A stretch of 34,213 nt of DNA from Planctomycetota bacterium (GTDB lineage: Bacteria > Planctomycetota > B15-G4). How positions within the stretch are numbered: the stretch's first letter is position 1; the number at the start of each line of letters is the position of its first letter. Of this stretch, positions 13,149 through 20,495 are shown one piece after another. Location: assembly GCA_029259725.1 (NCBI GenBank), contig JAJDER010000062.1, positions 1 through 34,213 on the forward strand, read 5' to 3'. The notes under the pieces are model-generated. The model saw only the letters and a program-made list of their open reading frames with translations. It searched no databases and had not been told where the DNA came from. A program made the position numbers and the translations under genes.

Positions 13149-13721
13149 ATGATCGAGCAACTCATCGCGCTCATCGTGGACGAAAGCAAGTGGCTGACGG
13201 CGTCGTTGAGCTGCGCTCTCGCTGCAGTCGCCGTCCTGCTCGCTCGATACCGGCGATCGGGCCTTCCCGCCCGCCGTCTGACCCTGGCGGCGATGAATCT
13301 GTTCTTCGGGGTCACGGTCGGAGCCATGGCCGTGGGTCACCTGCTCGCGGTGACGACCAAGCTTGCATCGGGGACGCTCGAAGGCCCTGCTCCGGGTTTC
13401 TACGTGATCGGCACGGCCTTGGCCGTGCCGTCCTGGTGGCTCGCCCATCACACGCGGGCGGTGTTGGCATCCGACGATGGTCGCAAGCGGGTGACGCTGG
13501 TCCTCAATGCATGGCTGGCGATCACGCTGCTGGCCCTGGGGTTGCACAACCTGCCTCTCGCCGCACCCGGGTTCCTCAACATCGGGTACGCCGTGCATTC
13601 AGGCCGCTTCGTAGGTCGGGCGCTTGCAGGTCTCGCGATCGTCCTCGGCGTCGCCCTGTTCATCGGATCACTGGTCTTCCTGTTCAGCGGCCAGAGTTTC
13701 GAGCAGTTCCGGGGAGTCTGA
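13149..13721 (+). CDS. Polytopic membrane protein of unknown function, cassette gene
   Basis: The 190-residue protein has five or six hydrophobic segments (about residues 15-33, 45-68, 82-100, 118-136, 140-150 and 158-182). Histidines are near membrane faces in GHLLAVTTK, LAHHTRAVL and GLHNLPLA, which could bind metal or heme, but no family is recognised. ATG 13149 follows GGCAAGAGC. The gene is divergent from the AlkD gene, with about 100 bp between them. The stop lies in the R'' box of site 16. Confidence 0.7.
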   Translation: MIEQLIALIVDESKWLTASLSCALAAVAVLLARYRRSGLPARRLTLAAMNLFFGVTVGAMAVGHLLAVTTKLASGTLEGPAPGFYVIGTALAVPSWWLAHHTRAVLASDDGRKRVTLVLNAWLAITLLALGLHNLPLAAPGFLNIGYAVHSGRFVGRALAGLAIVLGVALFIGSLVFLFSGQSFEQFRGV

Positions 13722-13812
13722 CGGACCGCTGCGCATCCAGTACACTGGCAGCGTTGCGGAAACCGAGCCGCGGTCACCGAGCCGCGGCCACTGAGCGACA
13801 GCACCGTGAGGC
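13716..13812 (+). other. attC site 16, eroded
   Basis: R'' GTCTGAC (13716-13722) is followed by GGACCGCTGCGC, GTACACTG at 13740-13747, repeated ACCGAGCCGCGG units, CACTGAGCGACAGC and R' GTGAGGC (13806-13812). The spacing from octamer to R' is 66 nt, longer than elsewhere because of the repeated ACCGAGCCGCGGYCA. GTG replaces GTT. Confidence 0.6.
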
Positions 13813-13827
13813 GGAAAGGGGACGACC

Positions 13828-14705
13828 GTGGATGTCATGAAGACCTTCCTCGAGAGAGAGCTCCGCTCGACCGCGGTCGCCGTCGCCCTGCTGCTCGGCG
13901 CCGCCGGCCTGCACGCGCAGTCGCCGCTGCTGGTCTACGACTTCAACCTCGACATGGAGCCGGCGGACAACGTCGACTCCGTGAAGTCGCTGGGCTTCCG
14001 TGGCCTGGTCACCCGCGTCAAGGACGCGCCGGACCTGTTCAAGCTGGAAGCCTACGCCCGCAAGGTCGCGACGCTCGACGACTTCGAGTTGTTCCCCTAC
14101 ATGTCCTACAGCTTCAACAACCCGGCCAGTCCCGACCTCTGGCTGCAGGCACTGCCCATCCTGGCGAGCACCGGCCGCTCTGGGTGGTCGTGAAGCAGGC
14201 GCCCTCGGAGAGCGCCGTCCGTGAGCTCCTGGCGCGGATGGCTCGCGTGTCCCAGGCTTTCGGCGTGCGGACCATCATCTACCCGCACTGGGACACGGAC
14301 ATCGAGACGGCCGCCGAGGCCTCGGCGCTGATCCACGAGATCGGGCACCCCAACCTGCTGAACTCGCTGCACACCGCGCACGAGATCCGGGGTGGCAACC
14401 AGTACGCCATGAAGAACGTGGTCAGCGCGCATGCCGCCGAGACCGCGCTGGTCGCCATCGCCGGGGCGGACGAGAACGCGTACGCCGGCCCCAGCAATCC
14501 CTTCCTCAGCTGGGGCGACGTGATCAAGCCTCTCGACGAGGGCGGCTACAGCCTCGACCCCTTCCTGCAGGCGCTCCACGCCTCCGGCTACGAAGGCCCC
14601 GTGATCCTCCAGACCTTCGGGATCACCAACAATCCGGGTCACCTGGAGCGGTCGCTGCGCAAGTACGAAGACTACACCGAGCACCTGGTGCGAAGAGGCG
14701 AGTAG
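13828..14705 (+). pseudogene. Frameshifted secreted sugar-phosphate isomerase/epimerase-like gene
   Basis: From 13828 (GTG; ATG at 13837) the product starts with a signal peptide (AVAVALLLGAAGLHAQ) and a TIM-barrel first half (LLVYDFNLDMEPADNVDSVK, FRGLVTRV). It meets a stop at 14191-14193. The frame one base back continues without a break to TAG 14703-14705: LWVVVKQAPSESAVRELLAR, VRTIIYPHWDTDIETAAEA, HTAHEIRGGN and EGPVILQTFGI. A lost base near 14175-14185 explains both halves. The repaired protein would be about 292 residues, like exported xylose-isomerase-type TIM barrels. A sequencing error is possible. Confidence 0.7.
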
Positions 14706-14717
14706 GCGAGCTCCGTG

Positions 14718-15533
14718 ATGGTGCGGGCCGCGACGAGCGCAGAAGCCTCGGCTCTGGCTGAGGTGCTGGCGCGAGCCTTCCGCGACGATCCGCTTCACCG
14801 CTGGCTCCTTCCGACGGACTCCGATTGGGAGCGCAAGAGCCACCGGCTGTGGGCCCCCGTGCTGCGTCCTCGGATCGTCGACGGCACGGTGTTCACGACT
14901 CCGCACCTCGAAGGGGCGGCGATCTGGCTTGCACCGGAGCGGGTCGAGCCGAGTCTCCTCGAGAGCTCGAGGATGGCGCTCGAGACGTTGCCGCTCATCT
15001 GGAGGCGGGCGGTCCTGGTCTCGCGGGGGATGCGTCGGATGCGGGCTGCGCATCCCCCCGAACCGCATTGGTACCTCCTCGGCCTCGGTACCGACCCGGT
15101 GTCCCAGAACCAGGGCGTGGCCTCGGCATTGCTGCGCCCGGTCCTCCAGCGCTGCGATACGGAAGGGCTGTCGGCCTATCTGGAGTCGTCGAACCGGAAG
15201 CACACGCCCCTGTACGAGCGGCATGGGTTCGAGGTGTGCGGCGAGATCGAACTCCCCAGGGGACCGACGATCTGGTCCATGCTCCGCAAGCCCCGAGAGC
15301 CGAACGGAGGCGTGCACTCTCGCCAGCGCGGTGCCGACTCCGACCAGACGGAGACGGTGCGCGACGTGGGCCGCGCCCGCGATGGGGCCGCCACGCGCAT
15401 CACGTACACTGGGATCCGCCGCGGCCGCTGGTCCTCGACGCGGATGACTTGCGTACGGGCTGCTAGAGCCGCGATGTCCAACGTGTCCGAGCCGCCTTCG
15501 CACACGGTCCCTCGGGAGGGACCCGCCCCGTGA
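14718..15533 (+). CDS. GNAT-family N-acetyltransferase with a readthrough C-terminal tail
   Basis: Residues 1 to about 195 are a complete GNAT domain: SAEASALAEVLARAF, DDPLHRWLLP, a long central helix, HWYLLGLGTDPVSQNQGVAS (acetyl-CoA loop QNQGVAS) and LESSNRKHTPLYERHGFEV. The domain should end near SMLRKP. About 75 low-complexity Arg/Thr/Ser-rich residues follow and their coding DNA includes an attC relic (15401-15432), so the natural stop was probably lost and the tail is junk. The frame ends by overlapping the next gene's GTG. ATG 14718 is preferred over GTG 14715. Confidence 0.75.
   Translation: MVRAATSAEASALAEVLARAFRDDPLHRWLLPTDSDWERKSHRLWAPVLRPRIVDGTVFTTPHLEGAAIWLAPERVEPSLLESSRMALETLPLIWRRAVLVSRGMRRMRAAHPPEPHWYLLGLGTDPVSQNQGVASALLRPVLQRCDTEGLSAYLESSNRKHTPLYERHGFEVCGEIELPRGPTIWSMLRKPREPNGGVHSRQRGADSDQTETVRDVGRARDGAATRITYTGIRRGRWSSTRMTCVRAARAAMSNVSEPPSHTVPREGPAP
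15401..15432 (+). other. attC relic, last trace of the array
   Basis: CACGTACACTGGGA followed by TCCGCCGCGGCCGCTGG matches the octamer-to-L' part of sites 6 and 14 (CGTACACTGGGAGCAGCCGC...). No R box remains. It lies inside the tail of the GNAT reading frame. Confidence 0.5.
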
Positions 15534-15973
15534 CGCCCACCCAGGCGCTGGCCTTCATCGAGCATCACGGCGTCGTCCTCCAGGCGGCCCGCGGGGCTGT
15601 CCCCAGCCTGGCGGAGGCGATCGCCGGCGAGCGCATCCGGGGCAGCTGGTGGAGCCATGCCAGGAGTCACGCGATCTTCGCCGCGTGCGAGGCGGTCGGT
15701 GAGAGTCCGGAGGTGCTGGTGTGCAAGCTGGTCGACGGCAAGGTCACGTACATCCACCGCCGGTTGTGGCCTGCGCTCGTGAAGCTCGCCTCCCGGTTTC
15801 GCGAAGAGCAGCTGGCGCGGGTCTGGAACGAGCACACGCCGAGCGGTGCCCACCGATCGCGCCGCATGCCCTATCCTGATTGGGTGCCCGACGAGATCAT
15901 GGAACAGGCGCAGCGGCTGTCGGTCGCGGCGGCGGAACGCACGCTGGCGCCGTGGCCGGTGTTCGCCGGATGA
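15530..15973 (+). CDS. Conserved hypothetical protein, coupled to a DNA glycosylase gene
   Basis: The 147-residue protein starts at GTG 15530 behind GGGAGGG. Its mid-region (IRGSWWSHARSHAIFAACEA, then ESPEVLVCKLVDGKVTYIHR RLWPALVKLA) looks like a winged-helix or small nucleic-acid-binding domain, and the C-terminal part reads HTPSGAHRSRRMPYPDWVPD. I recall similar unnamed proteins but no assigned function. Its stop TGA overlaps the ATG of the HhH-GPD gene (ATGA), so the two are translated as a pair and probably act together in DNA repair; that last point is inference. Confidence 0.75.
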   Translation: MTPTQALAFIEHHGVVLQAARGAVPSLAEAIAGERIRGSWWSHARSHAIFAACEAVGESPEVLVCKLVDGKVTYIHRRLWPALVKLASRFREEQLARVWNEHTPSGAHRSRRMPYPDWVPDEIMEQAQRLSVAAAERTLAPWPVFAG

Positions 15974-16650
15974 AGCCGCCCAGCCTGACCTGGGTGATCA
16001 AGACCCTGACGGCAGCGCTCGGGCCGGCGGCGCCGCCCTTCCCCGTGGACCCGTTCGAGCAGGTGCTCTGGGAGAACGTGGCCTACCTGGCGAACGACGA
16101 GCGACGGCGCGAGGCGTTCGAGAGTCTGCGCGACATCGTCGGCACCCGGCCCGAGCAGGTGCTGGAGGCGAGCCCCGAGCAACTCGTGGCCGTGGCGCGC
16201 CGCGGAATCCTGTCGGAGGCCACGGCCGACAAGTTGCGCACGGCCGCCGAGATCGCGCTGAGTGAGTTCCACGGCGACCTGGCCGAGGTGCTGAGACGTC
16301 CGGTCCCGAAAGCCAAGCGGGCCCTGCGCCGCTTCCCGAGCATCGGCGAGCCGGGTGCGGAGAAGATCCTGTGCGCCACGCGGACCGCACCGTTCCTCGC
16401 CGTGGAATCCAACGGGTTGAGGGTGCTGGTGCGACTCGGGCTGTGCCCGGCCGGCAAGGCCTACGCGGCGACCTACGCCGCGGCGCGGCAGCTGGGACAG
16501 CAGCAGCTGGGCGACGACTTCGACGCGCTGCTGGTGGCGCGCGAGCAGCTTCGCCAGCTCGGCAGGACCGTGTGCCGCAACACCCGACCGCAGTGCGGGA
16601 GCTGCGCCTTGCGGCCGCGCTGCCCGACCGGCCAGGGGGCAGGGGGGTGA
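15970..16650 (+). CDS. HhH-GPD base-excision repair glycosylase, endonuclease III-like
   Basis: The 226-residue protein has the helical HhH-GPD layout: VDPFEQVLWENVAYL near the start, the hairpin FPSIGEPGAEKIL at about 123-135, LAVESNGLRVLVRLG after it, and a [4Fe-4S] cluster motif C-X6-C-X2-C-X5-C (CRNTRPQCGSCALRPRC) at the C-terminus. In Nth the strand after the hairpin carries the catalytic Asp (VDTH); here the position is Glu (VESN), and the Nth lysine in the hairpin is absent. The protein could be a monofunctional glycosylase or have altered activity. ATG overlaps the previous stop. Confidence 0.85.
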   Translation: MKPPSLTWVIKTLTAALGPAAPPFPVDPFEQVLWENVAYLANDERRREAFESLRDIVGTRPEQVLEASPEQLVAVARRGILSEATADKLRTAAEIALSEFHGDLAEVLRRPVPKAKRALRRFPSIGEPGAEKILCATRTAPFLAVESNGLRVLVRLGLCPAGKAYAATYAAARQLGQQQLGDDFDALLVAREQLRQLGRTVCRNTRPQCGSCALRPRCPTGQGAGG

Positions 16651-16680
16651 CCGGGGCCGGCCCCTGCGCGCAGAATGTCC

Positions 16681-16908
16681 GGCATGCCGGGTCCCTTCGA
16701 GATCCGCGTCGACGATCGGGGCGGCCCCGAGGTCGCCGCGCTGTTGCGTGAGCACCTCGAGGGTGTGGCCGTGCACTTGCCGCCCAAGAGATCCGGCGGT
16801 ACCGCCGCGACGCCGACAACCTGTGCATGCCTCGACGCGTTGCAGCGGCTCATGGCGCGTGGTGCCGGCCGGGAGGCCAGGCGAGCTTCGGGCGGCGGGT
16901 CGCGATAG
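16681..16908 (+). pseudogene. N-terminal fragment of a GNAT acetyltransferase
   Basis: The first 35 residues (MPGPFEIRVDDRGGPEVAAL, LREHLEGVAVHLPP) match the opening of a common GNAT subgroup that usually continues ...ESVHALDLDALR. After that the frame becomes Ala/Arg/Gly-rich filler and stops at 16906-16908. No acetyl-CoA motif exists. It is most likely a remnant after deletion. Confidence 0.5.
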
Positions 16909-16911
16909 ACT
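16906..16911 (+). promoter_or_regulatory. Possible -10 element (TAGACT)
   Basis: GCGATAGACTGG stands 80 bases before the ATG at 16991 and starts a three-gene run. A matching -35 box is not clear. It resembles the TACACTGG strings in the attC sites. Confidence 0.25.
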
Positions 16912-16990
16912 GGTCGCTCAGGCCGTCGGGAGCGCCGGCGGTCGTCCTCACGGCGCCGCTGACGCGCCGCGCCCGATCGGGGAGTGGGAC

Positions 16991-17368
16991 ATGGCCACCA
17001 CCGACACCGTCTGCAGCATCGCACCGTACTTCAAGGTGCACACGGACCAGCTCGCCGCCTTCCGCGCGCTGTGCGAGCGGTTCGTGGCCAGGACCGAGCC
17101 CGACACGCGCTGCCTCTACTACGGCTTCAGCTTCGAGGGCGACGAGGTCCACTGCCGCGAGGCCTACGACGATGCCGACGCCCTGCTCGCGCACATCGAG
17201 ACCGTGAGCGACCTCATCGCCGAGGCGATGGAGCTCGCGGACATGACCCGTGTCGAGATCCACGGCCCCGAGCAGGAGCTGGCCAGGCTGCGCAAGCCGC
17301 TGGCCGACCTAGCGCCGCAGTACTTCACGCTCGAGTACGGCTTCCGGCGCGACGCCGGGGCGGGCTGA
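16991..17368 (+). CDS. ABM/dimeric alpha-beta barrel-like protein
   Basis: The 125-residue protein looks like an antibiotic-biosynthesis-monooxygenase-type ferredoxin-like barrel: IAPYFKVHTDQLAAFRALCE, CLYYGFSFEGDEVHCREAYD, DADALLAHIETVSDLI and a closing PQYFTLEYGF. Such proteins act as small dimeric oxygenases or have unknown roles. ATG 16991 follows GGAGTGGG. The next gene starts eight bases after the stop, so it heads a short operon with the SRPBCC and DinB genes. Confidence 0.75.
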   Translation: MATTDTVCSIAPYFKVHTDQLAAFRALCERFVARTEPDTRCLYYGFSFEGDEVHCREAYDDADALLAHIETVSDLIAEAMELADMTRVEIHGPEQELARLRKPLADLAPQYFTLEYGFRRDAGAG

Positions 17369-17376
17369 CCGGGGCC

Positions 17377-17826
17377 ATGAGCAAGGGCGAGCCGCTGCGC
17401 CTGCTGGAACGCCGCTTCACGGTGGACGTCGCCATGGAGCAGGCCTGGACGCACCTCGAGCGCGTGGAGGAGTGGCCGAGTTGGGCCAGGCACATCCGCA
17501 GCATCCGGCTCTCGCCGCCGGGGGCGCTCACCGCGGACACGTCGGGCGTGATCCGGCTCACCAACGGTGTGCGCTCCACGTTCCGCATGGAAGCCCTGGA
17601 GGAGATCGAGGGCGGCCGACGCTGGAGCTGGGCCGGGCCGTTCCTCGGGGTGACGGTGCACTACGACCACCGCTTCACACGGCTCGGTCCCGCGCGAACC
17701 GAGATCGCCTTCGTGCTCGATGGAGAGGGCTTCGGCGTGGGCCTGCTCGGGCGAGTCTTCGCGCGCATCTACGCGCGCAACCTCGATCGCGCCATCCCGA
17801 ACCTGATCGAGGAGCTGGAGGCATGA
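17377..17826 (+). CDS. SRPBCC-superfamily (polyketide cyclase/START-like) protein
   Basis: The 149-residue protein has the helix-grip pattern: LERRFTVDVAMEQAWTHLER, WPSWARHIRSIRL, a beta-sheet run (VIRLTNGVRSTFRMEALEEI) with RWSWAGPFLGVTVHYDHRF, and a long amphipathic C-terminal helix (FARIYARNLDRAIPNLIEEL). These proteins bind hydrophobic ligands in a deep cavity. The ligand is unknown. Its stop overlaps the next ATG. Confidence 0.82.
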   Translation: MSKGEPLRLLERRFTVDVAMEQAWTHLERVEEWPSWARHIRSIRLSPPGALTADTSGVIRLTNGVRSTFRMEALEEIEGGRRWSWAGPFLGVTVHYDHRFTRLGPARTEIAFVLDGEGFGVGLLGRVFARIYARNLDRAIPNLIEELEA

Positions 17827-18347
17827 GCGCGACTACCAACTTGCGTCATCCCATCGGTCCCTTCGAGGCGCCGGCCGAGATCACGCCCGAGCACATCGCC
17901 GGCTGGATCGACGCCATCGAGGCGCTCCCCGCACAGCTCCGCGCGACGGTCGAGCCGCTCGCCGAGGCGCAGCTCGACACGCCCTACCGGCCCGGCGGGT
18001 GGACCGTGCGGCAGGTCGTGCACCACGTGGCCGACAGCCACCTCAACAGCCTGATGCGCTTCAAGTGGGCGCTCACCGAGGAGCGGCCGACGATCAAGGA
18101 CTATCGCGAGCAGCGCTGGGCCGAGCTGGCCGACGCGCAGCTGCCCGTCGGGCCGTCGCTGGACCTGCTCGCGGCGCTGCACACGCGCTGGGTCGCGCTG
18201 CTGCGCTCGCTGGACGGGGATGACTGGCAGCGCGAGTTCGTGCATCCCGAGTCGGGGCCGGTGGCCCTGGGGGTCAACGTCGGCATCTACGCGTGGCACG
18301 GACGGCACCACCGCGCGCACGTCGAGCTGGTCGCGCGCGGGTCGTGA
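17823..18347 (+). CDS. YfiT-type DinB-fold protein (bacillithiol S-transferase family)
   Basis: The 174-residue four-helix-bundle protein shows the family's start HPIGPFEAP.EITPEHIAGW, the metal-site histidine in VRQVVHHVADSH, LMRFKWALTEERPTIKDY, and the paired histidines of YAWHGRHHRAH. Members bind Zn or Ni and transfer thiols such as bacillithiol to electrophiles; most are annotated as YfiT putative metal-dependent hydrolases. ATG 17823 overlaps the stop of the SRPBCC gene, so the two are translationally coupled. Confidence 0.88.
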   Translation: MSATTNLRHPIGPFEAPAEITPEHIAGWIDAIEALPAQLRATVEPLAEAQLDTPYRPGGWTVRQVVHHVADSHLNSLMRFKWALTEERPTIKDYREQRWAELADAQLPVGPSLDLLAALHTRWVALLRSLDGDDWQREFVHPESGPVALGVNVGIYAWHGRHHRAHVELVARGS

Positions 18348-18411
18348 GCCCGGCGTTGCCGTCGGTCGGGTCTTCGAAGGACGCTGGACGCGATGGGCGC
18401 CACTTGGTGCC

Positions 18412-19035
18412 ATGGCGCCCATGGTGACGGCGGACGAGGCGCTGCAGATGCTGCAGGATGGGCACGGACGCTACCTGTCCGGGCGGTCGACCCTGATGGA
18501 CGCGGTCGGTCCGGAGCGACGCAGCGACGTGGCGGAAGTCCAGACGCCCTTCGCCGCCGTGCTCGGCTGCGCCGACTCGCGCGTTCCCCCGGAGGTCGTC
18601 TTCGATCAGGGCCTGGGCGAGCTGTTCGTCGTGCGGGTGGCCGGGCACGTCATCGGTCCGGCGACCGTCGGCAGCCTGGAGTTCGGGACGCGGATCCTGG
18701 GGGCGCGGCTGATCGTGGTGCTGGGCCACTCGCGCTGCGGCGCGGTGCAGGCGGCGCTCTCCCAGGACACCGAGCTCTCGCCGGCGCTGGCCACCCTGGT
18801 GGCGCGGGTGCACCGGGCGACGGCCGCGACCCGCGCCGCGCACCCGGAGGCCGACGCCGACGAACTCATGGAGGCCGCCGTGCGCGCCCATGTCCTGGGA
18901 ACGGTCGACCGCCTGGGGCGCGAGTCCCCAGTGCTCGCACGGCTGGTAGAATCCGACGGACTGAGGATCGTGGGGGCCGAGTACTCGACCGACACGGGGG
19001 AAGTGGCCTTTCTCGAAGCCGCCGATCCCCCCTGA
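18412..19035 (+). CDS. Beta-class carbonic anhydrase
   Basis: The 207-residue protein carries the zinc ligands of beta carbonic anhydrase: Cys in GCADSRVPPE (with the Asp-Arg dyad CxDSR), then His and Cys in LGHSRCGAV. Flanking landmarks are FDQGLGELFVVRVAGHVIGP and SLEFGTRILGARLIVVLGH. It hydrates CO2 to bicarbonate in the cytoplasm. ATG 18412 is used; ATG 18421 is an alternative. Length is normal for a bacterial member. Confidence 0.93.
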   Translation: MAPMVTADEALQMLQDGHGRYLSGRSTLMDAVGPERRSDVAEVQTPFAAVLGCADSRVPPEVVFDQGLGELFVVRVAGHVIGPATVGSLEFGTRILGARLIVVLGHSRCGAVQAALSQDTELSPALATLVARVHRATAATRAAHPEADADELMEAAVRAHVLGTVDRLGRESPVLARLVESDGLRIVGAEYSTDTGEVAFLEAADPP

Positions 19036-19082
19036 GGGCAACGGGCCGAGCTGCGATCGGGTGACCGTCCGGAGGAATGCTG

Positions 19083-20402
19083 ATGCGCAGTTCGGCGACG
19101 CTTTGCGGTACCGCCGCGTGCTTGTTGCTCCTGGGTGCGGGGCTGACCGCTCAGGGCGCGGGCGGGTATGGGCTGACCGGCCGCCCGAAGCTCGGCGAGG
19201 GGACACTCATCTTGCCGGGTTACCACGTGCCGCTGCCGGCCACCGACGGGACCTTCGTCGACGCCGATCGCGACTACATGCCACAGGATCCCACGACGGA
19301 CCAGCAGGCCTTCTACGAGGCGACCTCGCCGCCGACCTTCACCGGCACGAGCGCCACGCTGGTGCACTACTGGCCGCCGTGGATCGAGGGCGCCTCGCCG
19401 CAGATCTGGGGTGGGGACCCGCACCCGGCCTTCGTGTTCGTGCACGGCGGCGGCTTCTTCGGTGGCGCGGGGCCCGATTTCTTCAAGCAGCACGAGGGGG
19501 ACACCCAGATCGGCGCCAAGTTCCAGGCGCTGCAGGAGGCCGGCTACGCGATCTTCGCGCTGGACTACAACCTCAACATCTACGACGTCGACGGCTCGCT
19601 GCACGGCAGCCTGACCAAGCAGATCCGGCAGGTGAAGCGGGCCATCCAGTTCCTGCGCTTCAACGCGGCCTTCTACAACATCGACCCGGACCGCATCCTC
19701 GTCGGCGGGACCTCGGGCGGCGGGATGATCGCGCTGCACGCTGCGCTGGGCACCGATCTCATGTCGCCGGAAGGCGCGGGCTACGAGATCATGTCCAGCC
19801 GGCCCAACCGCGCCTTCTCGGGGTTCGGCACGCAGTTCTTCGAGGATCCCGCGCAGCCGGGGAACTGGGCGAAGTGTCCGCAGAGCAAGGACTTCGCCAT
19901 CGGGCCGTCCTACGGGACCTGCATCCCGATCGACCCGGAGCTGCCGGTCTCGAACACCAACCCGTGCACCCTCGCCGGGGTGGACCCGGCGCTCGCCGCC
20001 ACGCAGGCCGTGCTGGATCGCATCGATCTGATGCGGGTCGTGACCAAGCACCAGTTCGACTACTCCGCGCTGGGGCTCGAGCAGATCCTGATCGTGCACT
20101 CGCCGCTGTTCTCGGGCGTGGAGAGCTTCCCGGTCGTGAACAACCACTCGCCCCTGTTCAGCGACTACGTCGAGGTGGCCCTGGCCGCCAACGGCACGGT
20201 GCCCTGGGTCCGGGTCCCGGAGGTCCACGACAACTGCAACGGTCCTCCGTACATCGAGAAGAGCGACAGCGCCCTGGGCGTCCAGGTGCTGTGCCTGCTG
20301 GGCTTCGACGGCCCGCCCGGCAACTGCCCGGACTATCCGCCCAACTGCATCGAGTACGAGACGCTCTCGGCGCCCTGCGCTCCGGACGCGGACAGCCACT
20401 GA
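19083..20402 (+). CDS. Secreted alpha/beta-hydrolase (carboxylesterase, HGGG type)
   Basis: ATG 19083 has GGAGG six bases upstream and is preferred over 19077. The 439-residue product has a signal peptide (ACLLLLGAGLTAQ). The hydrolase core shows the oxyanion motif FVHGGGFFGG, a first catalytic-domain helix, IDPDRILVGGTSGGG with nucleophile Ser in GTSGGG, and late VPEVHDNCN holding a likely catalytic His. Many cysteines (about nine) suggest disulfides in an exported protein. The substrate is probably an ester or acylated sugar; this is inference. Confidence 0.82.
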   Translation: MRSSATLCGTAACLLLLGAGLTAQGAGGYGLTGRPKLGEGTLILPGYHVPLPATDGTFVDADRDYMPQDPTTDQQAFYEATSPPTFTGTSATLVHYWPPWIEGASPQIWGGDPHPAFVFVHGGGFFGGAGPDFFKQHEGDTQIGAKFQALQEAGYAIFALDYNLNIYDVDGSLHGSLTKQIRQVKRAIQFLRFNAAFYNIDPDRILVGGTSGGGMIALHAALGTDLMSPEGAGYEIMSSRPNRAFSGFGTQFFEDPAQPGNWAKCPQSKDFAIGPSYGTCIPIDPELPVSNTNPCTLAGVDPALAATQAVLDRIDLMRVVTKHQFDYSALGLEQILIVHSPLFSGVESFPVVNNHSPLFSDYVEVALAANGTVPWVRVPEVHDNCNGPPYIEKSDSALGVQVLCLLGFDGPPGNCPDYPPNCIEYETLSAPCAPDADSH

Positions 20403-20423
20403 GGCGCGTGCTGGACCACCACT

Positions 20424-20448
20424 CGCCGCCGACTTCCTGGAGGCGGCG
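20424..20448. terminator. Hairpin between convergent genes
   Basis: CGCCGCC and GGCGGCG form a 7-bp stem around an 11-base loop, between the esterase stop (20402) and the end of the reverse beta-helix gene (20496). It could serve both directions. No T-tract. Confidence 0.45.
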
Positions 20449-20495
20449 TTGGCGGCTCCTGCCCGGTGGGCGCCGACGGGAACTGGACCCCAACG

